From Acidicapsa ligni (lineage in GTDB: Bacteria > Acidobacteriota > Terriglobia > Terriglobales > Acidobacteriaceae): 64,000 nt of DNA. A program made the translations under genes and the position numbers. This document shows positions 35,568 through 45,774 of the stretch, in pieces; the stretch's first letter is position 1, and each line of letters starts with the position of its first letter. The notes beneath the pieces are model-generated. The model did no database searches and was not told the DNA's origin. It saw nothing but the letters and a program-made list of their open reading frames with translations. The stretch lies in NCBI RefSeq assembly GCF_025685655.1, contig NZ_JAGSYG010000003.1, positions 186,001 through 250,000 on the forward strand, written 5' to 3'.

Positions 35568-36269
35568 TTAGTTGTTCGTCTTTGCCTGGATAAACGCCTT
35601 GGCCACAGTACGAACAAAAGGAACCGCACCCTCAGGCACTGGCACATCACCCTTCAAAATGCTGCGGAAACCATGCGAAGCACCGTAGTAAGCCGTCGTA
35701 TCATCCATGCTTTGTGTAACCGAAGCACCGTTCAGATCGATACCGGCAAACAGCCCCTTGCTGCGCGAATACGTCAGGAGTTCCGCATTCATCTTCCAGT
35801 CCGTAGCCGCCTGGGAGTTACGGCCAACTGGACCAGCAGAAGCAGCAGCATCGCCACCCAGCTTGAACTTGCTCTTCAACAGATCCTGGAATCCGTGATC
35901 ATTCACCGCCACCAGCACCAGGTCCGTCGCCTGTCCACCAATCTGGAACCCAAAGGATCCGCCCGCCAGCGTAATGAACGCCGGTGCGCTCCAACCATGT
36001 CCTGTGCGGCAGGTAACAACACCGCGTCCATACTCAGCGCCAATCAGAAAAGCGCCCTTCTTCAAGCTTGGGATCACAGCAACACACGTCGCCTGCTCAA
36101 GAATGTTCAACGGAATCGAGTTGTCAGGCGTACCCAGAATCTGGTCGAGTACAATCTTGGCCGCATCCACACGGTCCTGCAAATCATCATGCGACGATGC
36201 GGCAAAGGACGCAGTGGGAATAAGAATGCCCATGCAAATACTGAGAATTGGGGTAATGAGTTTTTTCAT
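35568..36269 (-). CDS. SYLF-domain (YSC84/DUF500-like) secreted lipid-binding protein
   Basis: 233 residues with a signal peptide (KKLITPILSICMGILIPTASF then AA). The mature part shows the SYLF family pattern: AKIVLDQILGTPDNSIPLNIL, ATCVAVIPSLKKGAFLIGAEYGRG, GWSAPAFITLAGGSFGFQIGG and ATDLVLVAVNDHGFQDLL. Related proteins bind phosphoinositides or other lipids in eukaryotes; bacterial members are periplasmic and of unknown role. The upstream 800-base intergenic region carries several candidate regulatory structures. A long plus-strand frame covers the same bases but is a shadow. Confidence 0.88.
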   Translation of the reverse strand: MKKLITPILSICMGILIPTASFAASSHDDLQDRVDAAKIVLDQILGTPDNSIPLNILEQATCVAVIPSLKKGAFLIGAEYGRGVVTCRTGHGWSAPAFITLAGGSFGFQIGGQATDLVLVAVNDHGFQDLLKSKFKLGGDAAASAGPVGRNSQAATDWKMNAELLTYSRSKGLFAGIDLNGASVTQSMDDTTAYYGASHGFRSILKGDVPVPEGAVPFVRTVAKAFIQAKTNN

Positions 36270-36570
36270 TTTTATCTCCCTCGTTATTGGAGTTCAAACG
36301 GCACTCCATTTAGAACTCTATCCGGTCCGGTGCCCTCGCACCTAACACGGAAACTTGAGTGCTGGCTAAACAACCAGCACCTCACCCCGCGCCTCAAAAC
36401 GAAACGCAAAGTCGCAGGCGTACTGCGCAGATCATGATAAAAACATGTCTACAATTAAGACGCTCAATTTCAGTAAAAGGTTGGACGATGCTAAAGCATG
36501 TCCCGGACTATAAATATGCAACTTTGAACTAACTAATAAAGAGTAGTGGTGGTTCATAAAAACATGCCCT
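36270..36570. other. Non-coding 5' region of the SYLF gene
   Basis: No convincing gene. It holds a hairpin GTGCTGG-CTAAACAA-CCAGCAC around 36359-36380 and the direct repeat ATAAAAACATG at 36437-36447 and 36556-36566, with a weaker third relative (CTAAAGCATGTCCC) at 36491-36504. These may be regulator sites for the SYLF gene; unproven. Confidence 0.35.
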
Positions 36571-36622
36571 AAAAAAAGAGGACTTCCCTGGCGCCATGTA
36601 TTCCATGATTCCAGGGAAGTCC
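36571..36622 (-). terminator. Orphan intrinsic terminator
   Basis: On the minus strand GGACTTCCCTGG pairs perfectly with CCAGGGAAGTCC (arms 36611-36622 and 36580-36591), followed after CT by seven T residues (36571-36577). This is a canonical Rho-independent terminator with no annotated gene immediately upstream: the nearest minus-strand gene ends 450 bases away. Confidence 0.75.
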
Positions 36623-36702
36623 TTTCCCCAGATCTGCGTTGTTACTTTAGCTATCATGTGTCATTTCGAAACAGGCGGCAATATGACGAACGGGCATTGT
36701 AT
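36590..36702 (-). ncRNA. Candidate small RNA or leader transcript ending at the orphan terminator
   Basis: A TACAAT box on the minus strand (36697-36702) stands 16 bases from TTACCG (inside the palindrome), and about 110 bases further the strong terminator follows. The transcript would also contain a 16-codon frame beginning MPVRHIAACFEM with no ribosome binding site. Whether it is an sRNA, a short peptide or a terminated leader of the SYLF gene cannot be decided. Confidence 0.3.
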
Positions 36703-36718
36703 GTAAGTAACCTACCAC

Positions 36719-36748
36719 GGTAACTTATATGCATATATATAAGTTACC
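36719..36748. promoter_or_regulatory. Long AT-rich operator-like palindrome
   Basis: GGTAACTTATAT and ATATAAGTTACC form perfect 12-base arms around GCATAT. Further partial copies of the arms (AAGTAACC at 36707, AAGT at 36757) flank it. It overlaps the -35 of the candidate small transcript, and lies 327 bases downstream of a NarL/LuxR-type regulator gene. The 36749-37074 stretch shows nothing else recognisable. Confidence 0.5.
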
Positions 36749-37074
36749 TGACATATAAGTCCTGTTATGAGTTACAAGAATAGCTCTTCCTGGAAAGATA
36801 GTGCTGCATGGAAAAACAAGCATAGGGCAAAGAGGTAGCTATCTTGATTCCTACGCAAAATTAGATAACCAGCTAAATGGTAATTACGTGCAGGCAAAGC
36901 AAGCTGATCCGCCTGCCATTAGTACATGAAATATCCAAACATCTTCTAAGAAATCATCTGAAACGGCCGTATTGAAGCCTCTATCCTTGCGGGATCGGCC
37001 TTAAGTATTTTGTCTATTGCACTCACAGAACGTTTCTTTTGATACCTCAATGCTTCATCAAGCATAGAGATACC

Positions 37075-37740
37075 CTAAAAAGACAACCTTCGACTCTCGC
37101 GAAGTGAAATCTGAGTTGCCTGTACAGAAAGAGATACGCGGTTATCCATGCCTGTCTTTCGCAACAGGCTGGCCACATAAGCCTTCACTGTTCTTTCTTC
37201 GATTCCCAGCTCCTGCGCGATCTCTCGATTGGAACGCGCAATCATGATCAAACTCAACACCTGCTGCTCACGCGGGCTCAGTGTTGGCGGTGTCATTGGG
37301 ACACTCGGCTGCACGTCCTGAAGCAGTCGGTCAATCAGGAGAGAAAGCAGTCGTCGCGGAGCCCAGATCGTCCCCTGCAATACCGCTTCCACCGCCTGTC
37401 GCACTGCAAGCGGACCGGCATTTGCATTCAGATAGGCTCGCGTCCCTGCATGGATAGCGCGCACAATCAGTTCATCACTGACCACAGGGCCCAGAACAAT
37501 CTGACGAATGTCCGGCCTTGCTCGACGCACCATGGCAACGATCTCCAACCACCCCACACTCCCACATAAATCCAACACAACATATTGCATTGAGGGATCG
37601 GCCAACAAAATCCTCAAATCCCCAAATTCAGCCTGAATTATCGAATGCCCCTCAAATACGCTGCACAATCCCGCAAGACGAATTGGCTCGGTAGTACAAA
37701 TCCCCAGCCGCGTCGCGGGAACAACTGAACTTGCAATCAT
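37075..37740 (-). CDS. NarL/LuxR-family regulator with atypical receiver domain
   Basis: 221 residues from the ATG at 37740 (AGGCGGG upstream); an earlier ATG at 37830 would add a Cys/Arg-rich stretch unlike the family. The C-terminal HTH is clear: LSPREQQVLSLIMIARSNRE then IAQELGIEERTVKAYVASLL. The N-terminal half has the receiver fold with VVLDLCG, the likely phosphoacceptor strand, and GTRAYLNANAGP in the usual place of the last helix. However, the first strand reads LGICTTEPIRL, lacking the usual acidic pair, and the conserved Lys is not evident. It may act without phosphorylation. No histidine kinase lies nearby. Confidence 0.85.
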   Translation of the reverse strand: MIASSVVPATRLGICTTEPIRLAGLCSVFEGHSIIQAEFGDLRILLADPSMQYVVLDLCGSVGWLEIVAMVRRARPDIRQIVLGPVVSDELIVRAIHAGTRAYLNANAGPLAVRQAVEAVLQGTIWAPRRLLSLLIDRLLQDVQPSVPMTPPTLSPREQQVLSLIMIARSNREIAQELGIEERTVKAYVASLLRKTGMDNRVSLSVQATQISLRESRRLSF

Positions 37741-37889
37741 CCCGGCCCGCCTATTTTTTGTTTTAACTACGCACACAGAACCGCACAGACGGCAGGCCAG
37801 TCTGCAAGACCGGTATACCCCCTTGGTCATAAATCAGCAAAGTTGTTGGTAAAGATTTGTGTCGAATGTATCAATTACAAGAGATATGA

Positions 37890-37921
37890 GCAAGAGATTT
37901 TCATAATGAAAAATCTCTTGC
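37890..37921. terminator. Hairpin downstream of dcd
   Basis: GCAAGAGATTTT and AAAATCTCTTGC form 12-base perfect arms around an 8-base loop, 34 bases after the dcd stop. There is no strong U-tract outside the stem, but the A/T-rich top of the stem and position fit a dcd terminator. Confidence 0.5.
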
Positions 37922-37954
37922 CGTGCCAAATTGGCTCTGTTCTATTTTCGAACT

Positions 37955-38509
37955 TTAAAGTCGAGGTAAAACGATTCCCTGCTGCCCTTGATACTTGCCC
38001 TTGCGATCCGCATAGCTTACCTCACATGGTTCGCTGCCACGGAAAAACAGTATCTGGCACAACCCTTCATTTGCATACACGCGAGCAGGCAGAGGTGTCG
38101 TATTCGAAATTTCTAATGTCACATACCCCTCCCATTCAGGCTCGAACGGAGTCACGTTCACGATGATGCCGCAACGGGCATACGTCGACTTCCCCACGCA
38201 CACGCTGATCACGTCCCGAGGAATCCGGAAATATTCCACCGAGCGCGCCAGAGCAAATGAGTTCGGAGGAACAATCACCGAATCCGCCTGTACGCTCACG
38301 AACGAACGCTCATCGAAATGCTTAGGATCGATAATCGCGCTATTCACATTGGTAAAAATCTTGAACTCATCCGAAACGCGAAGATCGTACCCATACGAGG
38401 AAAGGCCGTAAGAGATAACTCCCTCGCGCACCTGTTTTTCACTGAAAGGTTCAATCATGCCGTGCTCTAATGCCTGCTGACGGATCCAGCGATCACTTTG
38501 GATCGACAT
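37955..38509 (-). CDS. dcd: dCTP deaminase
   Basis: Deaminates dCTP to dUTP in pyrimidine nucleotide synthesis. The 184-residue length is typical. Motifs: [20 protein letters not shown] near the N terminus, [31 protein letters not shown] and [20 protein letters not shown] with the catalytic glutamate, then [18 protein letters not shown]. It is divergent from the HU gene, with 189 bases between. dUTPase is not in the window. Confidence 0.95.
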   Translation of the reverse strand: MSIQSDRWIRQQALEHGMIEPFSEKQVREGVISYGLSSYGYDLRVSDEFKIFTNVNSAIIDPKHFDERSFVSVQADSVIVPPNSFALARSVEYFRIPRDVISVCVGKSTYARCGIIVNVTPFEPEWEGYVTLEISNTTPLPARVYANEGLCQILFFRGSEPCEVSYADRKGKYQGQQGIVLPRL

Positions 38510-38698
38510 ACTGCGATTTTCCTCCGGCCTTGACAGGGCTCAAGCTCCCCGGCCTTGGCGCTACTATTGAGTGATGCCCGATCTGCCTATCGTATTGGAG
38601 TAAGCAAAGATTGACAACGGGGCCAACTCGCAATAGCATCTCGCCAGTGGGCAGTATAAGATTCCAGCAGAAATCCATTCGATCAAGGGGCGACGACA

Positions 38699-39001
38699 TT
38701 GATTAAGCAGGACATTGTCCATCATGTAATTGAGCGAACCGGTTTGCCGCGGGCCAAGGCCGAAGCGGCTGTCGACACCGTTTTTGAGGGCCTCAAGCAG
38801 GCCTTGGCTGCGGGTGATCGCATCGAACTACGCGGCTTTGGCGTCTTCAGCGTGCGACCGCGCAAGACCGGCATCGGACGCAATCCTCGCACCGGCACCG
38901 AAGTCAGCATCGCACCAGGCAAAGCCGTACGTTTCAAGCCGGGCAAGGAACTTCATGTCCTGGACTCCGGAACGGCCTCGGGAACGCCGGCTCAGTCGTA
39001 A
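38699..39001 (+). CDS. HU/IHF-family DNA-binding protein
   Basis: 100-residue nucleoid protein. IKQDIVHHVIERTGLPRAKA, FEGLKQALAAGDRIELRGFG, then the DNA-binding arm RKTGIGRNPRTGTEVSIAPG and AVRFKPGKEL are the HU signature. The start is TTG at 38699 with AAGGGG 9 bases upstream. The arm carries the conserved RNPRTG. The last ten residues (DSGTASGTPAQS) are a family-variable tail. HU versus IHF cannot be separated by eye. Confidence 0.93.
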   Translation: MIKQDIVHHVIERTGLPRAKAEAAVDTVFEGLKQALAAGDRIELRGFGVFSVRPRKTGIGRNPRTGTEVSIAPGKAVRFKPGKELHVLDSGTASGTPAQS

Positions 39002-39002
39002 A

Positions 39003-39019
39003 GATGGGCTCAGCCCATC
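39003..39019. repeat. Small hairpin after the HU gene
   Basis: GATGGGC-TCA-GCCCATC, a perfect 7-base stem immediately after the HU stop. It has no U-tract and resembles the GGGC/GCCC elements inside the nuo operon, although terminator function for the HU gene is possible. Confidence 0.45.
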
Positions 39020-39187
39020 CAACAGCGGCATACATGTGCCCAGTCCAGTTCGCGTACCAGTGAACACCTCGCATCCTGTGCCATTCAAGGTTTACACAAC
39101 CCCATCCTCCATCCTGCATTGAACTTCCTTGAACAGATGTAACAGCTTCGCCTGCCCGGCATCCAAACCTACCCAACACCCGTCGTT

Positions 39188-40141
39188 GTGACTCTACGCA
39201 AACATCTCGGCCATCCCCTACGCGAATACGCGCTGCCCCTGCTTCTGCTCTGCATCAGCATCGTTACCACCACGGCCATCGGCGCCCGCTTCATGCAAAA
39301 CTTTGTCAATAACCAACCCTCCGTGGTCACGGAAACCGATCTGTGGCCCTGGCCCTGGCTTCTGCAACATCCCGCCAACTTCCGCCTCGGATGGTCTTTC
39401 TCGCTCACTTTGCTTTTTATCCTGCTCACCCACGAGTTCGGCCACTACATAGCTTGCCGCGTCCACGGCATTCGCGCTACCTTGCCCTGGGTTCTGCCTG
39501 CTCCTACATTGAGTGGTACCGCCGGAGCCGTCATTCAAATTCGCAGCCGCATCCCCGGTCGGCGGGCGCTTATGGATGTGGGGGTCTATGGACCCCTAGG
39601 GGGCTATGTAGCTTCTCTGATCGTCATCGCCATAGGGTTTTGTCTCTCGCATCCGGCGCCGCGGGACGCTACGCCGGCGCTGATCCAGTTTGGCAGGCCT
39701 CTTACCCTTGATTGGGTCTATTGGCTCCTCAATCGAATTGCCCCGCACCTGGTTCCCGTTGGAAACAGTTTTCTGCACATAACCCGGCATCCCGTCCTGA
39801 TCGCCGGCTGGATCGGACTCTTCATCACGTCCCTGAATCTCATCCCAGGCGGCCAACTCGACGGCGGGCACATCCTCTACGCCATCTCACCCAGACTTCA
39901 CCGCATCAGCACACTGCTGCTTCCGCCCGTGCTGATCATTTGCGGCGTCTTCTTCTGGATTGGCTGGATTGCCTGGGGGCTCATACTACTCATTCCCGCC
40001 ATGCGCCATCCACGTGTTGAGGCTGAGCCGACATTGAATCGCGGGCGAAAGGCGCTGGGCCTGATCGCTCTACTGCTCTTTGCTCTAACCTTTTCGCTGA
40101 CGCCCTTTGCTGACAGTTCCCTGCTCTATTACCTGCACTAG
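39188..40141 (+). CDS. Site-2 protease-family (M50) membrane metalloprotease
   Basis: 317 residues, about seven hydrophobic segments. The zinc site HEFGH (His82, Glu83, His86) lies in a membrane helix and the second motif NLIPGGQLDGGH with the metal-binding aspartate follows after about 140 residues. There is no PDZ domain. The start is GTG; no strong ribosome binding site is visible, so the N terminus is uncertain. Such intramembrane proteases cleave membrane-bound anti-sigma factors or other single-span proteins; the substrate is unknown. Confidence 0.88.
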   Translation: MTLRKHLGHPLREYALPLLLLCISIVTTTAIGARFMQNFVNNQPSVVTETDLWPWPWLLQHPANFRLGWSFSLTLLFILLTHEFGHYIACRVHGIRATLPWVLPAPTLSGTAGAVIQIRSRIPGRRALMDVGVYGPLGGYVASLIVIAIGFCLSHPAPRDATPALIQFGRPLTLDWVYWLLNRIAPHLVPVGNSFLHITRHPVLIAGWIGLFITSLNLIPGGQLDGGHILYAISPRLHRISTLLLPPVLIICGVFFWIGWIAWGLILLIPAMRHPRVEAEPTLNRGRKALGLIALLLFALTFSLTPFADSSLLYYLH

Positions 40142-40172
40142 ATATCTGCACTTGATATATAAGATCCTAGAA

Positions 40173-40280
40173 CATTTCTCCTAATTAACATGCACATGTC
40201 AGGACTTGCGAGGCGTGGCTTTTTCCGGGTGAAAAACCACGCAATCAGTTGTCTCGAAGGCTACATCGATAGGAGAAATG
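40173..40280. repeat. Nested inverted repeat between two convergent genes
   Basis: Outer arms CATTTCTCCTA (40173-40183) and TAGGAGAAATG (40270-40280) are perfect complements 86 bases apart. An inner hairpin, GCGTGGC-TTTTTC against GAAAAA-CCACGC (40213-40242, one bulge), sits inside and has the look of a bidirectional terminator for the protease gene and the convergent gene at 40283. The whole could fold as one 108-base structure. Confidence 0.55.
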
Positions 40281-40282
40281 CT

Positions 40283-41206
40283 CTAATTCCCCGCTTTATT
40301 TACATCGACGATCTGTCCCTTGGCCGGGACTCCCTGCGCGTCGACCTGCTGCCCCTTAGCCAGTACTTCCTTCAGTTCGTGCGAGTCCTTATGCTTCACC
40401 TTCAAGAGCCGTCCATCCTGCGCAAAGTTGAGAACCCAATCCATCTTTCGTACTTCTGGAGTAGTGTCGGCAAAATGCACCTCAGCCCCGCCATGCCCTG
40501 AAACCATCAACTGTGCAGGAAACTGCAACGGATAATGCTCTTCCGTGGGATTAGACACCTGCAACGCAGCCCGCACATGCCCGCCTGCCAACGCCGAATA
40601 GCACAGACCGAGCGTGAACCAGTCCGGATCAAGCCCCGCTGGTTCTTCCTTCACAATGTGGTTAAAGTCATTGATAGTCAGCGCATTCGACGACGCCGGA
40701 GTAAACAGCGAATAACTCCGCCGCCGGACTGGAATCACCCTTACATGCCCTTCGCCTCGTGGCAGAGCTACTCCAAACAGCGTGACGTCGCCACGGCCAT
40801 TATCCCGGCTGTACTCCAGCAGCACATGCTGCGGCAGCGCAGGACACACAGCCTGCTCATATCCCCACTTGCCCCCTACGGGGCTCTCTTTACCCACCCC
40901 AAGGCCCTGCAAATCGGCGCGCCGTGTAATCTCTGCCTCGTCCGCGTCGACTACTGCGCGATCTGCTGCCGTCATCGCTTCTGGCGATCGAAACTCCAGC
41001 GCCTGCAGCGTCCGCGATGGAACGCCCAGCGGAAACGGCGTAGGCGTCGAGGGAGGATGAATCTCCTTTACGCGAAAGCCGTGCATATTCTCCGCTGAAA
41101 CAGCGTCGGTATTGGAAGCAGTACCGGAACTCTGTGCATAGCAGCTCGAACCAGCCAGGGCCAGCATTACGACAGGCAGCGCAATCAGCAAAGCGGAAGA
41201 CTTCAT
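40283..41206 (-). CDS. Secreted protein of unknown function
   Basis: 307 residues with a signal peptide (KSSALLIALPVVMLALAGSS then CYAQ; the Cys after the hydrophobic stretch suggests a possible lipoprotein). The mature region is acidic with repeated Val/Gly and includes WGYEQAVCPALPQHVLLEYS and LGLCYSALAGGHVRAALQVS, with two cysteines. No family recognised. It is downstream of, and in the same orientation as, the TPR-like gene but separated by a repeat region. Confidence 0.75.
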   Translation of the reverse strand: MKSSALLIALPVVMLALAGSSCYAQSSGTASNTDAVSAENMHGFRVKEIHPPSTPTPFPLGVPSRTLQALEFRSPEAMTAADRAVVDADEAEITRRADLQGLGVGKESPVGGKWGYEQAVCPALPQHVLLEYSRDNGRGDVTLFGVALPRGEGHVRVIPVRRRSYSLFTPASSNALTINDFNHIVKEEPAGLDPDWFTLGLCYSALAGGHVRAALQVSNPTEEHYPLQFPAQLMVSGHGGAEVHFADTTPEVRKMDWVLNFAQDGRLLKVKHKDSHELKEVLAKGQQVDAQGVPAKGQIVDVNKAGN

Positions 41207-41290
41207 ATCTGCTCCAGATTATCATCGGCGGCCTTTACCGCTGCCGGAGTTGTTCTTTGATATTGGGACGGGTTGCGTGGTTGTTGTTCG

Positions 41291-41463
41291 GTGAAGCAGA
41301 TTGCCTTTGGGAATGACAGACAGAAGGGCAAGGGCAACAGCAACGGCAAAAGCCAAGGGCAGAAGCAGATTCCCTGCGGGAATGACAACTAGAAAGGCAA
41401 CCGCAAAAGCAAGAGCAAAAACAAAGGCAACGGCAAAAACAAAGGCTAGGGCAAAAACAATGG
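41291..41463 (+). repeat. Two hairpin cores with degenerate hexamer runs, plus orientation
   Basis: Two cores, GAAGCAGATTGCCTTTGGGA with ATGACAGACAGAAGGGCAA (41293-41331) and GAAGCAGATTCCCTGCGGGA with ATGACAACTAGAAAGGCAA (41362-41400), are each followed by units of the type RGCAAN (41332-41360 and 41401-41463). They match the minus-strand copy at 35330-35442. The 351-base gap 41207-41557 holds only this and the palindrome that follows. Confidence 0.75.
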
Positions 41464-41493
41464 TTAGGATCAGGGCATCAGGCAAACACAGAA

Positions 41494-41513
41494 GGCATCC
41501 TGATCAGGATGCC
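41494..41513. terminator. 20-base perfect palindrome downstream of the TPR-like gene
   Basis: GGCATCCTGATCAGGATGCC is perfectly self-complementary, 44 bases after the stop of the minus-strand gene at 41558. Without a U-tract it may be an imperfect terminator or a protein-binding site. Confidence 0.45.
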
Positions 41514-41557
41514 CTCTTGATTCACTGGGTTTGATTAACCCTGGTCCAATTTTCGAA

Positions 41558-42877
41558 CTAAGCCGTCGGTTTGCGGTGTCCTGCGGCGGGCTTGTGAACT
41601 GGCTTCTTCTCGACCTGGATCTCGCCATCCTTGAGGATGATCTGAGCCGGGCTCTGTGTATACGAATCAAAGGTGCCGATCAGCCCCTTCACATCCGAAC
41701 CCACAGCGGGAATTGCCTTGTCTGCAAGCGGAGTCTTCATGTTTACCGTGAAGTCAGCCTTCTTGTCCTGCTTGGCGTCGTCCGTTACAGCAATCTGAAG
41801 CTGGCTCGCGGTCGCGGCAATGACAGTACCCGGAATCTCGCTGGTCTTGTCCTTGATCGTGTCCCAGACCTTGTCAGCATTCTCCTTTGAAGCATTGGCC
41901 AGGATGAATTCCTTGTCACCCAGTGCAAGCGTAGAGAGGTCTGAAGTCGTGGCGACAACGTTGTTGGCAATATCCGCCGGTGTATCGGCAGGCTTGATCT
42001 TGAAATCCGCAGGCGGGAACAGCGAAGTAGCGGCCTGCGCCAGGATGGCGTCATAGCCATCCACGCTGCCGTGGTAGCGCTTGTACCAGTACTTGGCCTT
42101 CTTATCGATCACCGGCTTGAAGTTGTCAGGAGCAAACGCCTGAGCGCGCGCCAGGAACCAAACCGCATTCACCATATCTGGAGGGGTCAACTGCGTGTAC
42201 GCATCGCCCAGGGTCAGCGTATCGTTCAACGCCGGAACGACCTTTGTCTGCTCTACCGGAGTGGCCTCTAGTTCCGCACGGAGCTGCTCAATCGCGGCCT
42301 TGAAGTCCTTCTTCGAGAAAATATCGTCGTACGCAATCGCTGAGTCGAAGACAGGATCAGTCGCTTCCTTCTGCTTCTTGAAGTCCTCGTCCTTTACATC
42401 AGCCGGCTTGGTAGCGGCCAGGCCCTTCTGAGACATCGCTGCCGCATCATCCAGCAACTGTGCCTGCTTGGCCGGATCGGATGCCGCTGCCTGGCTTGCC
42501 AGTTGCTTATCGATCGCGACAATCAGGTACATCGCACGCAGATTGTTGGGATCGAGCTGTAACATACGCTTGGCGGCGTCGGCGGCTTTGACCAGATCCT
42601 TGGCGCCCATGTAAGCGTCGATCAGCCCATCCAGAACCGACTTCTTCACCACGCTCTGGGGGTAGGTTGAAAGAAAGGTTTCGCTGGCAGCAGCTTTGGC
42701 CGCTGGATCGGTTTGCGTAATCGCATTCTGATATGCGCTGAACTCGGCAGGATCTTTAATTGTGATCTGGTCAGAGGACGCGGGTGCCGCCTGAGCCAGA
42801 AGAGTAGGCGCTGTGGCAAGGCTGATCCCTGCAAACAAAACAGACGCGAACACGGACGCGAGGTAATACTTCTTCAT
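41558..42877 (-). CDS. Secreted TPR-like protein of unknown function
   Basis: 439 residues with a signal peptide (KKYYLASVFASVLFAGISLA then PTLLAQ). Residues about 40-300 are helical with tetratricopeptide-like pairs (KDLVKAADAAKRMLQLDPNN; KAKYWYKRYHGSVDGYDAIL). The C-terminal part (about 320-425) is beta-rich and resembles a small ligand- or nucleic-acid-binding module, followed by a Lys/Pro/His-rich tail (KKPVHKPAAGHRKPTA). AGGAG lies 6 bases upstream of the ATG. It has a perfect-spaced promoter and a structured leader (described separately). Function unknown. Confidence 0.82.
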   Translation of the reverse strand: MKKYYLASVFASVLFAGISLATAPTLLAQAAPASSDQITIKDPAEFSAYQNAITQTDPAAKAAASETFLSTYPQSVVKKSVLDGLIDAYMGAKDLVKAADAAKRMLQLDPNNLRAMYLIVAIDKQLASQAAASDPAKQAQLLDDAAAMSQKGLAATKPADVKDEDFKKQKEATDPVFDSAIAYDDIFSKKDFKAAIEQLRAELEATPVEQTKVVPALNDTLTLGDAYTQLTPPDMVNAVWFLARAQAFAPDNFKPVIDKKAKYWYKRYHGSVDGYDAILAQAATSLFPPADFKIKPADTPADIANNVVATTSDLSTLALGDKEFILANASKENADKVWDTIKDKTSEIPGTVIAATASQLQIAVTDDAKQDKKADFTVNMKTPLADKAIPAVGSDVKGLIGTFDSYTQSPAQIILKDGEIQVEKKPVHKPAAGHRKPTA

Positions 42878-42894
42878 TCAATGCTCCTGGGAGA

Positions 42895-42984
42895 TCAAGA
42901 AAATCGCAAACAAATCATGCACCTACAAGAAAAAGAAACAGCCGGGCTGCCCCGGTAGCCGATGAACAGAGCGTGAATTTTCAC
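42895..42984 (-). CDS. Candidate upstream leader ORF of the TPR-like gene
   Basis: A GTG-started frame of 29 codons, beginning MKIHALFIGYRGS, with GGAAGG six bases upstream; it ends with TGA 17 bases before the main ATG. It spans a GC-rich hairpin CCGGG-GCAG-CCCGG (42942-42955) followed on the minus strand by a T-rich tract, which looks like an attenuator. It may be chance; coding cannot be shown by composition at this length. Confidence 0.3.
   Translation of the reverse strand: MKIHALFIGYRGSPAVSFSCRCMICLRFS
42927..42956 (-). terminator. Attenuator-like hairpin in the TPR-like gene leader
   Basis: Minus strand CCGGG-GCAG-CCCGG followed by CTGTTTCTTTTTCTT, about 50 bases before the ATG and 50-60 bases after the predicted transcription start. 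The stem is short but GC-rich and the tract T-rich. Confidence 0.4.
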
Positions 42985-43012
42985 GTTCTGCCTTCCTTGC
43001 GGTGTTGAGGGG

Positions 43013-43041
43013 ATTATAGAAACACAAACGCCAAGTGACAA
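43013..43041 (-). promoter_or_regulatory. Consensus-like sigma70 promoter of the TPR-like gene
   Basis: On the minus strand TTGTCA (43036-43041) and TATAAT (43013-43018) are exactly 17 bases apart. It lies in the gap between the metX stop (43050) and the ATG at 42877, predicting a leader of about 130 bases. Confidence 0.7.
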
Positions 43042-43049
43042 GCGGTGAA

Positions 43050-45774
<2,725 letters not shown>

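Noticed and set aside
35508..36437. Long plus-strand frame opposite the SYLF gene
   Set aside because: Lacks recognisable domains, is rich in Arg, Asn and Gln as expected for an antisense shadow, and the minus-strand frame has a signal peptide and a clear family.
41291..41463. CRISPR array
   Set aside because: The repeat units are six bases long, degenerate and without spacers of constant length.
41222..41485. Minus-strand open frame of 87 codons with repeating hydrophobic FALAFAVA-type sequence
   Set aside because: It is entirely made by translating the degenerate hexamer repeat; no ribosome binding site and the same repeat lies in other frames and orientations elsewhere.
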